From contig NZ_CP045096.1 of NCBI RefSeq assembly GCF_009184865.1, forward strand, positions 9,610,001-9,674,000: a stretch of 64,000 bases of DNA, in the 5' to 3' direction. Shown in pieces: positions 33,244-40,858 of the stretch (the stretch's first letter is position 1; each line of letters starts with the position of its first letter). The DNA is from Streptomyces phaeolivaceus (lineage in GTDB: Bacteria; Actinomycetota; Actinomycetes; Streptomycetales; Streptomycetaceae). The notes below the pieces were generated by a model. That model saw nothing but the letters and a program-made list of their open reading frames with translations. It was not told where the DNA came from and ran no database searches. A program made the translations under genes and the position numbers.

Positions 33244-33280
33244 ACCCAGCAGGCCCCGTCGGCCCCACCGGCCCCGGGCG

Positions 33281-33901
33281 TCACTCGAAGCGTGCGGTGT
33301 CGCCCGCGCCCTTGCGGATGATCTCGGCCTCGCCGCTGGAGAAGTCGATGACGGTCGTCGGCTCGGTGCCGCAGTCACCGGAGTCCACCACGGCGTCGAC
33401 CAGGTAGTCCAGGCGTTCCTTGATCTCCCAGCCCTGCGTCAGCGGCTCCTCCTCGTCGGGCAGCAGCAGCGTGCTGGAGACGAGGGGCTCGCCCAGTTCG
33501 GCGAGGAGGGCCTGGGCCACGCGGTGGTCGGGGATGCGCACCCCGACGGTCTTCTTCTTGGGGTGGAGCAGCTTGCGTGGCACCTCCCTGGTCGCGGGGA
33601 GGATGAAGGTGTAGCTGCCGGGCGTCGACGCCTTCACGGCACGGAACACATCGTTGTCGACGTGCACGAACTGCCCCAGCTGCGCGAAGTTCTCGCACAC
33701 CAGGGTGAAGTGGTGCCGGTCGTCGAGCTGCCGGATCGTACGGATCCGCTCGATGCCGTCACGACTGCCGAGCTGGCACCCCAGCGCGAAGCAGGAGTCC
33801 GTCGGATACGCGATGAGCCCACCCTGACGAATACTGTCGGCCACCTGCCCGATGGCACGCGGCTGGGGATTGTCGGGGTGCACGTCGTAGTACTTGGCCA
33901 T
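33281..33901 (-). CDS. yciO: YciO-family YrdC-domain protein (threonylcarbamoyl-AMP synthase-like)
   Basis: The 206-residue protein aligns end to end with what I recall of E. coli YciO. The start Y-D-V-H-P-D-N-P-Q-P-R, Y-P-T-D-S-C-F-A-L-G-C, S-T-P-G-S-Y-T-F-I-L, L-H-P-K-K-K-T-V-G-V-R-I-P and the end T-T-V-I-D-F-S all correspond. The YrdC fold makes threonylcarbamoyl-AMP for tRNA t6A in TsaC/Sua5. YciO is a separate clade with weaker or different activity, and a streptomycete normally has another essential TsaC/Sua5 copy elsewhere, so this one is probably auxiliary. Convergent with the DUF6745 gene. Confidence 0.85.
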   Translation of the reverse strand: MAKYYDVHPDNPQPRAIGQVADSIRQGGLIAYPTDSCFALGCQLGSRDGIERIRTIRQLDDRHHFTLVCENFAQLGQFVHVDNDVFRAVKASTPGSYTFILPATREVPRKLLHPKKKTVGVRIPDHRVAQALLAELGEPLVSSTLLLPDEEEPLTQGWEIKERLDYLVDAVVDSGDCGTEPTTVIDFSSGEAEIIRKGAGDTARFE

Positions 33902-33940
33902 TGGACGAGCTTATGCCTCCGACGGCCATCCGCTCGCTGG

Positions 33941-33961
33941 ACGGGGGGCCGAAGGCCCCGT
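33941..33961. terminator. Hairpin downstream of fprA-like gene
   Basis: GGGGCC and GGCCCC flank GAA within an extended ACGGGG...CCCCGT stem. It lies between the FprA-type stop and the YciO start on the minus strand, about 90 bp past the stop. Confidence 0.4.
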
Positions 33962-33962
33962 C

Positions 33963-33995
33963 CAGGGGCGCGGGGAACTGCGCGACCAGCCACGA
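33963..33995. repeat. Streptomyces-type dispersed intergenic sequence
   Basis: The segment around CAGGGGCGCGGGGAACTGCG and the following CGACCAGCCACG resembles a short sequence I remember as very common between Streptomyces genes. It contains a GCGCG...GCGCG stem. This identification is from memory; nothing else in the window repeats it. Confidence 0.4.
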
Positions 33996-34047
33996 ACAAC
34001 CCGCGGCTCAAAGACGGCCCACAGTCCCCCTGCCCCAAGCGGAGCGC

Positions 34048-35412
34048 CTACGCGCCACTCGCTCGCAGCATGTCCTCACGCTCGACGAGCTTCACCCGCT
34101 CACGCCCCTGCGGCTCACCCAGCGCCTTCTCCGCCGCGTCGAGCTTGTACCAGCCCTCCCACGTCGTGAAGCGCACGTTCCGCTCGGCGAGGAACGCGTC
34201 CACGGCCTCCGGCGCGGGCGCGGACGGCTCCTGCAGCCGCCCGTTCGCGAAGTCGTCCAGGAGGTTGGAGACGGTCTCGTTGGCGTCGCCCTTGGTGTGC
34301 CCGATGAGGCCCACCGGGCCGCGCCGGATCCAGCCGGTGACATACGTCGACCGCAGGTGCGCGCCGGTCTCCTCGATGACCCGGCCGCCCTCGTCCGGGA
34401 CGGTGCCCGACTCGACGTCCCAGGGCAGCTTGGGCAGCTTGTCGGAGAGGTAGCCGACCGCGCGGTAGATGCCGGTGACGTCCCAGTCCTTGAACTCGCC
34501 GGTGCCCTTGACGTTGCCGGTGCCGTCGAGGGCCGTGCGCTCGGTGCGCAGGCCGACGACCTTGCCGTCCTCGCCGAGGATCTCGGTGGGCGACTCGAAG
34601 AAGTGCAGGAACAGCTTGTGCGGGCGGTCGCCGGTGTCGCGGATCGCCCAGTTCTCCAGGGTCTTCGCGACCATGTCGGCCTGCTTGTTGCCGCGCCGGG
34701 TCGCGATGGAGCCCTCGTCGTAGTCGATGTCCTCGGGGTCGACGATGACCTCGATGTTGGGGGAGTGGTCCAGCTCCCGCAGCTCCATCGGGGAGAACTT
34801 CGCCTGCGCCGGGCCGCGGCGGCCGAAGACGTGGACCTCCAGCGCCTTGTTGGCCTTCAGCCCCTCGTGGACGTTCGCCGGGATCTCGGTCGGGAGCAGT
34901 TCGTCGGCGGTCTTGGCGAGGACACGGGCCACGTCGAGCGCCACGTTGCCGACACCGAGGACGGCGACCTTCTCGGCCTCCAGGGGCCAGGTGCGCGGGA
35001 CGTCCGGGTGGCCGTCGTACCAGGAGACGAAGTCGGCCGCGCCGTACGAGCCGTCGAGGTCGACACCGGGGATGTCGAGCGCGCGGTCGGCCGTGGCACC
35101 CGTGGAGAAGATCACGGCGTCGTAGAACGCGCGCAGATCGTCCAGGTTGATGTCCGTCGGGTAGTCGACGTTGCCGAAGAGACGGATCTGCGGCTTGTCG
35201 AGCACCTGGTGCAGGGCCGTGATGATGCCCTTGATGCGGGGGTGGTCGGGGGCCACGCCGTAGCGGATCAGTCCGAACGGGGCGGGCATCCGCTCGTAGA
35301 GGTCGATGGACACACCGGGCTCGGTGGCCACGTCGGACTTCAGCAGCGCGTCGGCGGCGTAGATCCCGGCGGGTCCGGCTCCGACAATGGCTACCCGCAG
35401 AGGGCGGGGCAT
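34048..35412 (-). CDS. fprA: FprA-type ferredoxin/flavodoxin-NADP(+) reductase
   Basis: The ATG at 35412 is chosen because GAAGGGAA precedes it and the family begins R-V-A-I-V-G-A-G-P-A-G-I-Y. The 454-residue length equals mycobacterial FprA. Motifs are the N-terminal FAD loop G-A-G-P-A-G-I, R-Y-G-V-A-P-D-H-P-R-I-K-G, the NADPH loop V-A-V-L-G-V-G-N-V-A-L-D-V-A-R, and the late W-I-R-R-G-P-V-G-L-I-G-H-T-K. The enzyme moves electrons between NADPH and ferredoxin, for example to P450s or iron-sulfur assembly. A candidate iron box lies 50 bp upstream, suggesting control by the iron regulator. Confidence 0.88.
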   Translation of the reverse strand: MPRPLRVAIVGAGPAGIYAADALLKSDVATEPGVSIDLYERMPAPFGLIRYGVAPDHPRIKGIITALHQVLDKPQIRLFGNVDYPTDINLDDLRAFYDAVIFSTGATADRALDIPGVDLDGSYGAADFVSWYDGHPDVPRTWPLEAEKVAVLGVGNVALDVARVLAKTADELLPTEIPANVHEGLKANKALEVHVFGRRGPAQAKFSPMELRELDHSPNIEVIVDPEDIDYDEGSIATRRGNKQADMVAKTLENWAIRDTGDRPHKLFLHFFESPTEILGEDGKVVGLRTERTALDGTGNVKGTGEFKDWDVTGIYRAVGYLSDKLPKLPWDVESGTVPDEGGRVIEETGAHLRSTYVTGWIRRGPVGLIGHTKGDANETVSNLLDDFANGRLQEPSAPAPEAVDAFLAERNVRFTTWEGWYKLDAAEKALGEPQGRERVKLVEREDMLRASGA

Positions 35413-35461
35413 GTTCAGGTTCCCTTCGAGCGGAGACAAGCGACTCGACGGCAACCCTAAA

Positions 35462-35480
35462 CTAAGGTAACCCTTACCAG
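35462..35480 (-). promoter_or_regulatory. Candidate DmdR/IdeR iron box upstream of fprA
   Basis: The 19-bp sequence CTAAGGTAACCCTTACCAG contains perfect arms GGTAA and TTACC around CCC. Aligned to the actinobacterial iron box consensus TTAGGTTAGGCTAACCTAA it keeps the central dyad, with about 12 of 19 matches by eye. It lies 50 bp before the fprA ATG, in an unusually A/T-rich 30 bp for this genome, as expected for a DtxR-family operator and promoter. Confidence 0.5.
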
Positions 35481-35591
35481 GTACACGGGTCGGGTCTATG
35501 ACCTCATAAAGCGATCTTATGCCATCCGGGGGAATGCCCGGACGGCCGCCCGGATGTGTTTGCCGGGGCGGCGAACGGCAACGCGGTCTCC

Positions 35592-36044
35592 ATGAATCGA
35601 CCGAACAAGGACCCGAACGAGAACTCCGCGTCCGCCGAGACGGCCGCGGCCAAGGCCCGCCGGACCACCGCCCAGGCTACGGCGCCGGCCACCGAGGGTG
35701 CGAAGACGGCGGCGATCAAGGTGGACGACGCGGCGTCGGCCACCAAGGCCGGAGCCGGACACGCGGCCGACGCGACCAGGCGCGCCGCCGACAGCGCCGG
35801 CAACGCCGTGCGCAGCGCGGTCAAGGGCGTCGAGGTGGGCCGTCAGGCGGTCGTCCAGGCCTCCGGTCAGGTGGCCGCCACCGCGAAGACGGCCATGACC
35901 GTCATCGCCCACCGCAAGCTCGTCGCCGCCGGTGTGGGCGCGGGCCTGACCGTCCTGACCGCCGCCTCCTACGCGGCCGGCCGCCGCTCGGGACGCCATG
36001 TCCACGGCGGCCCGCTCACCCGGCTCACCGGCGGCCGTATCTGA
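35592..36044 (+). CDS. Hypothetical Ala-rich protein with C-terminal membrane segment
   Basis: I chose M-N-R-P-N-K-D-P-N at 35592; an in-frame ATG at 35556 is also possible and neither has a strong ribosome site. The 150-residue protein is rich in Ala, Lys, Thr and Asp, with long amphipathic helices (A-E-T-A-A-A-K-A-R-R-T-T-A-Q-A-T). It ends with one hydrophobic helix (L-V-A-A-G-V-G-A-G-L-T-V-L-T-A-A-S) and an Arg/His tail. It looks like a small tail-anchored or membrane-associated helical protein of streptomycetes. I can assign no function. Confidence 0.6.
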   Translation: MNRPNKDPNENSASAETAAAKARRTTAQATAPATEGAKTAAIKVDDAASATKAGAGHAADATRRAADSAGNAVRSAVKGVEVGRQAVVQASGQVAATAKTAMTVIAHRKLVAAGVGAGLTVLTAASYAAGRRSGRHVHGGPLTRLTGGRI

Positions 36045-36055
36045 CCCGGTTCGTC

Positions 36056-36111
36056 GGACACGCACAGGGCTCGTCCGCCGCGAGGCGCCGGACGAGCCCT
36101 GTCCGGTGTCC
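36056..36111. terminator. Long bidirectional hairpin between convergent genes
   Basis: Perfect 14-bp arms ACAGGGCTCGTCCG (36064-36077) and CGGACGAGCCCTGT (36089-36102) enclose an 11-base loop. Outside these, GGACAC (36056-36061) and GTGTCC (36106-36111) continue the stem after small bulges. The element reaches the aldo-keto reductase stop codon and starts 12 bp after the hypothetical gene's stop, so it can end both transcripts. Confidence 0.8.
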
Positions 36112-37094
36112 TACCAGCGGCCTTCCACCTGCTCCTTGATCCGGCGGTCGTACAGCCCCCGGATCGCCGTGAGCGTCTCGCCCGACAGCTCCGGCAGCGC
36201 GGCGGCGGCAGCGTTGGCGCGGGCCTGGTCCGGCGTGCGGGCACCCGGGATGACCGTCGTGACACCCGGCAGCTGGATGATCCAGCGCAGCGCCAGCTGG
36301 GCCGGGGTGAACCCGTCGGGGGCGAGCGCCGCGAACTCGACGGCGGCCTCGACGCCCGTGGCGTAGTCGACGCCGGAGAAGGTCTCGCCCTGGTCGAAGG
36401 ACTCGCCGTGCCGGTTGTAGGTGCGGTGGTCGTTCTCCGCGAACACCGTGTCCTTCGTGTACTTGCCCGACAGCAGACCCGAGGCCAGCGGCACCCGCGC
36501 GATGATCGCGACGCCCGCCTTCTCGGCCGCCGGGAGGACGTCGAGGAGCGGCTTCATCCGGAACGGGTTGAGGATGATCTGCACGCTCGCCACGTTGGGC
36601 CGGGCGATCGCCGTCAGCGCCTCGGCGCAGGTCTCCACGCTGACGCCGTACGCGGCGATCCGCTCCTCCCCGACCAGGGTGTCGAGCGCGTCGAACACCT
36701 CGTCCGAGGAGTAGACCGGCGTGGGCGGGCAGTGCAGCTGGACCAGGTCGAGTCGGTCCACACCGAGGTTGCGGCGCGACCGGTCGTTCCAGGCCCGGAA
36801 GTTGTCGAGGACGTAGTTCTCGGGGATCTGGTCCACGCGACGGCCCATCTTCGTCGCGATGAACACATGGAGGTCGGGCCTGCTCCGCAGGAACGTGGCG
36901 ATGGTCTGCTCGCTGCGCCCGTCGCCGTAGACGTCCGCCGTGTCGAAGAAGGTCACCCCCGACTCGGCCGCCGCCTCCAGCACCGCGAGGGCCTCCGTGT
37001 CGTCGACGTCCCCCCAGTCGGCGCCCAGCTGCCAAGTGCCGAGACCGACCACGGACGCGTGCTGACCCAACCTACCGAATGCGCGTTCTTCCAT
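36111..37094 (-). CDS. Aldo/keto reductase
   Basis: The 327-residue TIM-barrel oxidoreductase has the catalytic set in order: Asp and Tyr in F-F-D-T-A-D-V-Y-G (about residues 49-57), Lys in I-A-T-K-M-G and His in V-Q-L-H-C-P-P. The NADPH-binding end motif V-I-P-G-A-R-T-P-D-Q-A is also present. It would reduce aldehydes or ketones with NADPH; the substrate is unknown. It follows the DUF1152 gene by 29 bp on the same strand, so co-expression is likely. Confidence 0.88.
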   Translation of the reverse strand: MEERAFGRLGQHASVVGLGTWQLGADWGDVDDTEALAVLEAAAESGVTFFDTADVYGDGRSEQTIATFLRSRPDLHVFIATKMGRRVDQIPENYVLDNFRAWNDRSRRNLGVDRLDLVQLHCPPTPVYSSDEVFDALDTLVGEERIAAYGVSVETCAEALTAIARPNVASVQIILNPFRMKPLLDVLPAAEKAGVAIIARVPLASGLLSGKYTKDTVFAENDHRTYNRHGESFDQGETFSGVDYATGVEAAVEFAALAPDGFTPAQLALRWIIQLPGVTTVIPGARTPDQARANAAAAALPELSGETLTAIRGLYDRRIKEQVEGRW

Positions 37095-37123
37095 GGCGTC
37101 AGTCTGTCAGCTGTTCCCCGTGG

Positions 37124-38089
37124 TCAATGCGGGAAGGCACGCGGCGGACGCTGCCGGGGCAGCTCGTCCCGGAACTCCGCGACGACCGAGCTGATCTGCC
37201 GCGTCAGTTCGGTCCTCTCCAGCCGGTCGAGGTAGAGGTTGCGCCGGGCCAGCCCCACCGCGTCGACACAGAAGTACAGCGCCATCAGCGGGTTCACGAA
37301 AAGTTCGCCGCCGCGGGTCCGCTCGGTGAAGCGGACGTCGCCGAACTCGCCGCGCACGGCCGCCGCGACGGAGCCGTTGACGATGCTCGGGTGCGTCGGC
37401 GTGCACCGCTGCGCGTGCGCCACCGCGTCCAGGTAGAGGGCGCCCTCACGGCTGTCGCGCGGCAGCGAGAACGCGCCCAGATAGGCGCCGTCCCGGTCCA
37501 GTGCGGCCAGGTTCTCCAGGACCAGCGAGTGGTTGACCCCGTGGTAGGCGTCCACGCCGAAACCGAGGCAGGCCACGAGCCGCTCCGGGACCTCGTCGAG
37601 CCCGGCGACGGCACCCAGGCTCGCCATGTCCTCCTCCGGCGTCCCGAGCCCGTGCTCGTCGCCGCGCATCAGGATGTCGGTGCCGCCGTCCACCAGAACC
37701 ACCGCGTCCACCCCGCCCAGATGACCGAGCAGCGCCCGATAGGCGGCCCGCAGCGGTGCCACACCCGTACGGGACAGCGCGTACACCGTGCTGGGCAGCC
37801 CGTGCAGATCGAGCCACCGGGCGAGGGCGTGCTCGGGGAAGTAGTCGCCCCGGAACGCGGTCTCCGGGCCGATGGCGGCGACATCCGCCTCCAGCCACAC
37901 GTCCAGGCTCAGGCCGTACAGATCGGCGAAGGAGAGGTTGGCGAGATGGACCTCCTTGCCCGCCGACCGCAGGGCCAGGGCCAGCGGCAGACCGGCGTAG
38001 ACGTCGAAACCGCCACCGGCACCGGCGACGAGGACACGGCGGGCGTCACGCAGCCGTGTGAAGAACGGGGGCTCTTGGAGGGAGAACAC
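37124..38089 (-). CDS. DUF1152 domain-containing protein
   Basis: The 321-residue protein begins with a Rossmann-like nucleotide motif (R-V-L-V-A-G-A-G-G-G-F-D-V-Y-A-G-L-P-L). It then carries the DUF1152 signatures V-V-L-V-D-G-G-T-D-I-L-M-R-G-D-E and C-L-G-F-G-V-D-A-Y-H-G-V-N-H. The Asp/His-rich positions suggest metal or nucleotide binding, but the family has no assigned reaction. Downstream it is followed closely by the aldo-keto reductase gene, and upstream it diverges from the hydrolase gene across 105 bp. Confidence 0.8.
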   Translation of the reverse strand: MFSLQEPPFFTRLRDARRVLVAGAGGGFDVYAGLPLALALRSAGKEVHLANLSFADLYGLSLDVWLEADVAAIGPETAFRGDYFPEHALARWLDLHGLPSTVYALSRTGVAPLRAAYRALLGHLGGVDAVVLVDGGTDILMRGDEHGLGTPEEDMASLGAVAGLDEVPERLVACLGFGVDAYHGVNHSLVLENLAALDRDGAYLGAFSLPRDSREGALYLDAVAHAQRCTPTHPSIVNGSVAAAVRGEFGDVRFTERTRGGELFVNPLMALYFCVDAVGLARRNLYLDRLERTELTRQISSVVAEFRDELPRQRPPRAFPH

Positions 38090-38149
38090 CGGGGGAAATT
38101 AACAGGGCGACGGGTGGGGCGCGCACGATTTACGGGGGCCGGGCGACCC

Positions 38150-38170
38150 GTTACCGTACCGGTCAGTAAC
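38150..38170. promoter_or_regulatory. Operator-like dyad between DUF1152 and hydrolase genes
   Basis: GTTAC at 38150-38154 and GTAAC at 38166-38170 frame a central ACCGGT. The 21-bp dyad lies 25 bp before the hydrolase ATG, in the only A/T-containing part of this divergent region. Its spacing resembles TetR-family operators. No TetR gene is in the window. Confidence 0.3.
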
Positions 38171-38194
38171 CGGATCGCACCGCAGGAGGCCCCC

Positions 38195-38977
38195 ATGCCG
38201 CAGCTCGAAGTCGACGGCGCCGCGCTGACGTACGACGACGAGGGCCCCCGCGAGGGCGACGGTGTGCCCCTGGTGTTCCTCCACGGCTGGACCGCGAACC
38301 GGCGCCGCTGGGACCACCAGGTCGCGCACTTCGCCGCGAAGCGCCGGGTGATCCGGCTCGATCTGCGCGGCCACGGCGAGAGCGGCGGGGCCGGGGTGCG
38401 CACGATCGAGGAGTTGGCGACAGACGTGCTCGCCCTCCTCGATCACCTGGAGGTCGAGCGGTTCGTCCTGGTCGGCCACTCCATGGGCGGCATGATCTCC
38501 CAGACCCTCACCCTCGCCCACCCCGAGCGGGTGGAGCGCCTGGTGCTGGTCGGCTCCATCGGCCGGATGACCTACAGCCGGGGCCGCGGTCTGCTGATGG
38601 CGGTCTCCACCCGGGTCCCCTTCAGGCTGTTCGTCGCCGCCAACATCCAGCGGGCCTTCGCCCCCGGCTACCCCCGCGAGGAGATCCGGGAGTACATCCG
38701 CGCCTCGGCGGCCACCCCGCGCGAGGTCGTCATGACCCTGTACGGGGCCATGCGGGCCTTCGACGTCCTGGACCGCCTCGGCGAGATCGGCACCCCCACC
38801 CTCCTCGTGCACGGCTACTACGACATCCAGTTGCCCGTCTCCCAGATGCTCCGCATGGCCAAGGCCTACCAGAACGCCGAGGTGCGCATCCTGGACGCCG
38901 GCCATGAACTCCCCGTGGAGAAGCCGGCGGAGCTGACCGCCACCCTCGACCGCTTCCTCACCGGCGCCCGCGCCTGA
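38195..38977 (+). CDS. Alpha/beta hydrolase
   Basis: The ATG at 38195 follows GCAGGAGG. The 260-residue protein has the standard alpha/beta hydrolase features: L-V-F-L-H-G-W-T (oxyanion loop), L-D-L-R-G-H-G-E-S, the nucleophile Ser96 in L-V-G-H-S-M-G-G, the acid in G-Y-Y-D-I-Q-L-P and the catalytic His in D-A-G-H-E-L-P-V-E-K-P. It has no signal peptide. Family members include esterases and epoxide or haloalkane hydrolases. The Ser nucleophile excludes epoxide hydrolases, which use Asp. Convergent with the following membrane-protein gene. Confidence 0.88.
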   Translation: MPQLEVDGAALTYDDEGPREGDGVPLVFLHGWTANRRRWDHQVAHFAAKRRVIRLDLRGHGESGGAGVRTIEELATDVLALLDHLEVERFVLVGHSMGGMISQTLTLAHPERVERLVLVGSIGRMTYSRGRGLLMAVSTRVPFRLFVAANIQRAFAPGYPREEIREYIRASAATPREVVMTLYGAMRAFDVLDRLGEIGTPTLLVHGYYDIQLPVSQMLRMAKAYQNAEVRILDAGHELPVEKPAELTATLDRFLTGARA

Positions 38978-38997
38978 GCCCGGTCGTCTGAGGCCGG

Positions 38998-39789
38998 TCA
39001 CACCGTCTCGGGCGAGCGCGGCTTCCCCCGGCCCGGCGGACCGCCGAGGGCGCGGAGCCATCCGACCACCGCGTCGACGACGGCCCGGGTCCGCGACAGC
39101 CGGTCGATGTCGGCGGCCAGGGACAGGGCCGCGCCCGTCCAGGCGAAGCCGAACGACCAGACGGACAGCCACTCGCACAGGTACAGGGGGGTGATCAGCC
39201 AGTCGTCGCCCACCTTGGTGGCCGCCGCGACGGCGGCGAGCGCCATGAAGACGAGGATCAGCACCCCGGCCACCAGGTAGGGACGCCGCGCGTACGGGCG
39301 GTCCTTGATGCCGGGCGCCCCGTACATGAAGAGACAGAAGGCCGCCATCGCCGTCAACAGGGCGACGGCGAACACCTGGTGGAACACGGAGACCGTCTGC
39401 TGGCTCCCGTCGCCCCCGGCTCCCGGCGCGGTGGGGAAGAGGGCGACGCCGAGCGCGCAGGCTCCGGCGATCGTGCCGAGGATGTCGTTGAACCTGTTGA
39501 AGCGGTAGACGACCAGGAAGATCCCGAGCGCGCACAGCGCGCCCACGAAGATGTCCCGGGTGCTCGTGTAGTACGAGCCGCTCATGGAACCGGGCCAGGA
39601 GCCCTCCCCGGTCCGGCCGTCGATCCGCGCCGCGATCCAGTTGCCCGCCGGCAGCGCCAGGGGCAGCGCTACGCCGATGACACCGACCCCCAGGCGCAGC
39701 CGCATGACCGTCCGCGCGTCCTGGTCCTTCTTCTGGGCCGCCACCCCGCGCCGCAGGGGCTCGGCGGCGCTCCCGTCGGTCGCGCCCAC
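38998..39789 (-). CDS. Multi-pass membrane protein (DUF998-like)
   Basis: The GTG at 39789 is chosen for GAGGAGG five bases upstream; a longer ATG-started frame to 39879 lacks such a site. The 263-residue protein has a charged N-terminus, then about six to seven hydrophobic helices (G-V-G-V-I-G-V-A-L-P-L-A-L-P-A-G-N-W, I-F-V-G-A-L-C-A-L-G-I-F-L-V-V-Y and others). The segment S-G-S-Y-Y-T-S-T-R-D-I-F-V-G and R-F-N-R-F-N-D-I-L-G-T resemble DUF998-type proteins. Function unknown. It lies downstream of the Gfo/Idh/MocA gene but 142 bp apart. Confidence 0.7.
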   Translation of the reverse strand: MGATDGSAAEPLRRGVAAQKKDQDARTVMRLRLGVGVIGVALPLALPAGNWIAARIDGRTGEGSWPGSMSGSYYTSTRDIFVGALCALGIFLVVYRFNRFNDILGTIAGACALGVALFPTAPGAGGDGSQQTVSVFHQVFAVALLTAMAAFCLFMYGAPGIKDRPYARRPYLVAGVLILVFMALAAVAAATKVGDDWLITPLYLCEWLSVWSFGFAWTGAALSLAADIDRLSRTRAVVDAVVGWLRALGGPPGRGKPRSPETV

Positions 39790-39931
39790 GGGCACCTCCT
39801 CACCGGAACGCGCGAGGCGAAGGCATGCCCGCCACCGGACGATGTCCGAAATCGGACGAACGCAAACCCGGACGCACATCGGGCGCGGGCTCCCTGGACA
39901 ACCCCGCGCGCCCGCCCGGGAGTCGGCCGGG

Positions 39932-40819
39932 TCAGCCGGTCAACTTGCCCTCCGCTTCGACCAGTAGCTCCGTCACCCGCAGCGCGAACGCGGCGTCGCA
40001 CGGATGCGGGCGCCCGGTACGCGCCGCCGCCAACAGCGCGTCTCCCGCCCGTACGAGAGCCGGTACGGCACCTTCGTCGGTCGTGGGCAGTACGGTCGTC
40101 CCGGTCCGGCCGCGCAGCTCGACCGTGGCGCCGGAGGCCGCGGGCGGCGCGGTGAGGCTGAGGGTGAGGGTGCTGGACGCCCCGCCGGTGTGCAGCAGGA
40201 TCAGATGGACCGTGTCCTTGGGGCCCCGCACGGCGGCGGCCACCTTCTCCACGTCCCCGAGGACCGGCAGCAGCACGGACAGGGCGTGCGGGCCCACGTC
40301 CCACAGGCCGCCCTTCTCCCGCCGCCACGGCGAGTCCGCGAAGGGGCTGTCGCTCTCGTCGTCGAACAGCGACCCGAACCACTCCGCGCGGCCGGTGAAC
40401 CAGCCGTCCCTGGAGGCCTGTTCGGTGATCCACGCGTCGATCGCGGTCTGGAAACGGGCGGTGAAGAAGACGACCGAGGCGACCCCGGCCTCCGTGACCG
40501 CCTCGACGACGGCCCGCCCCTCCTCGACGTCGGTCGCGAGGGGCTTGTCGAGCAGCAGATGGCAGCCCGCCCGCGCGGCGCGCGCCGCGAGCGGTGCCTG
40601 CACGGACGGCGGCAGCGCCACGGCGACCGCGTCCACATCGGCGAACAGGGCGTCCACGTCCTCGTAGACGGGCAGCCCGCCGTGCCGGTCGGCCAGTTCC
40701 TTGGCCGCCTCCGGGCGCCTGCCCCACACCCCCACGAAGTCCAGCTCCTGGTGCGCGCTCAGCGCGGGGGCGTAGGCCATCTCGGCCCACGGACCGGTTC
40801 CGAGCAGTCCGATACGCAT
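39932..40819 (-). CDS. Gfo/Idh/MocA-family NAD(P)-dependent oxidoreductase
   Basis: The 295-residue protein has the Rossmann start R-I-G-L-L-G-T-G-P-W-A (residues 2-12). The family signature near residue 91 reads L-L-L-D-K-P-L-A-T-D, in which the usual catalytic lysine of E-K-P becomes the Lys of D-K-P. The C-terminal domain includes G-L-W-D-V-G-P-H-A-L-S, with the substrate-binding Asp/His pair. Members oxidise or reduce sugars and cyclitols. It starts 39 bp after the end of the phosphatase gene on the same strand and may share its transcript. Confidence 0.86.
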   Translation of the reverse strand: MRIGLLGTGPWAEMAYAPALSAHQELDFVGVWGRRPEAAKELADRHGGLPVYEDVDALFADVDAVAVALPPSVQAPLAARAARAGCHLLLDKPLATDVEEGRAVVEAVTEAGVASVVFFTARFQTAIDAWITEQASRDGWFTGRAEWFGSLFDDESDSPFADSPWRREKGGLWDVGPHALSVLLPVLGDVEKVAAAVRGPKDTVHLILLHTGGASSTLTLSLTAPPAASGATVELRGRTGTTVLPTTDEGAVPALVRAGDALLAAARTGRPHPCDAAFALRVTELLVEAEGKLTG

Positions 40820-40858
40820 GTGCGGGTCTCTCCTTCACTGCCGTCAGGTTCACTGCCG

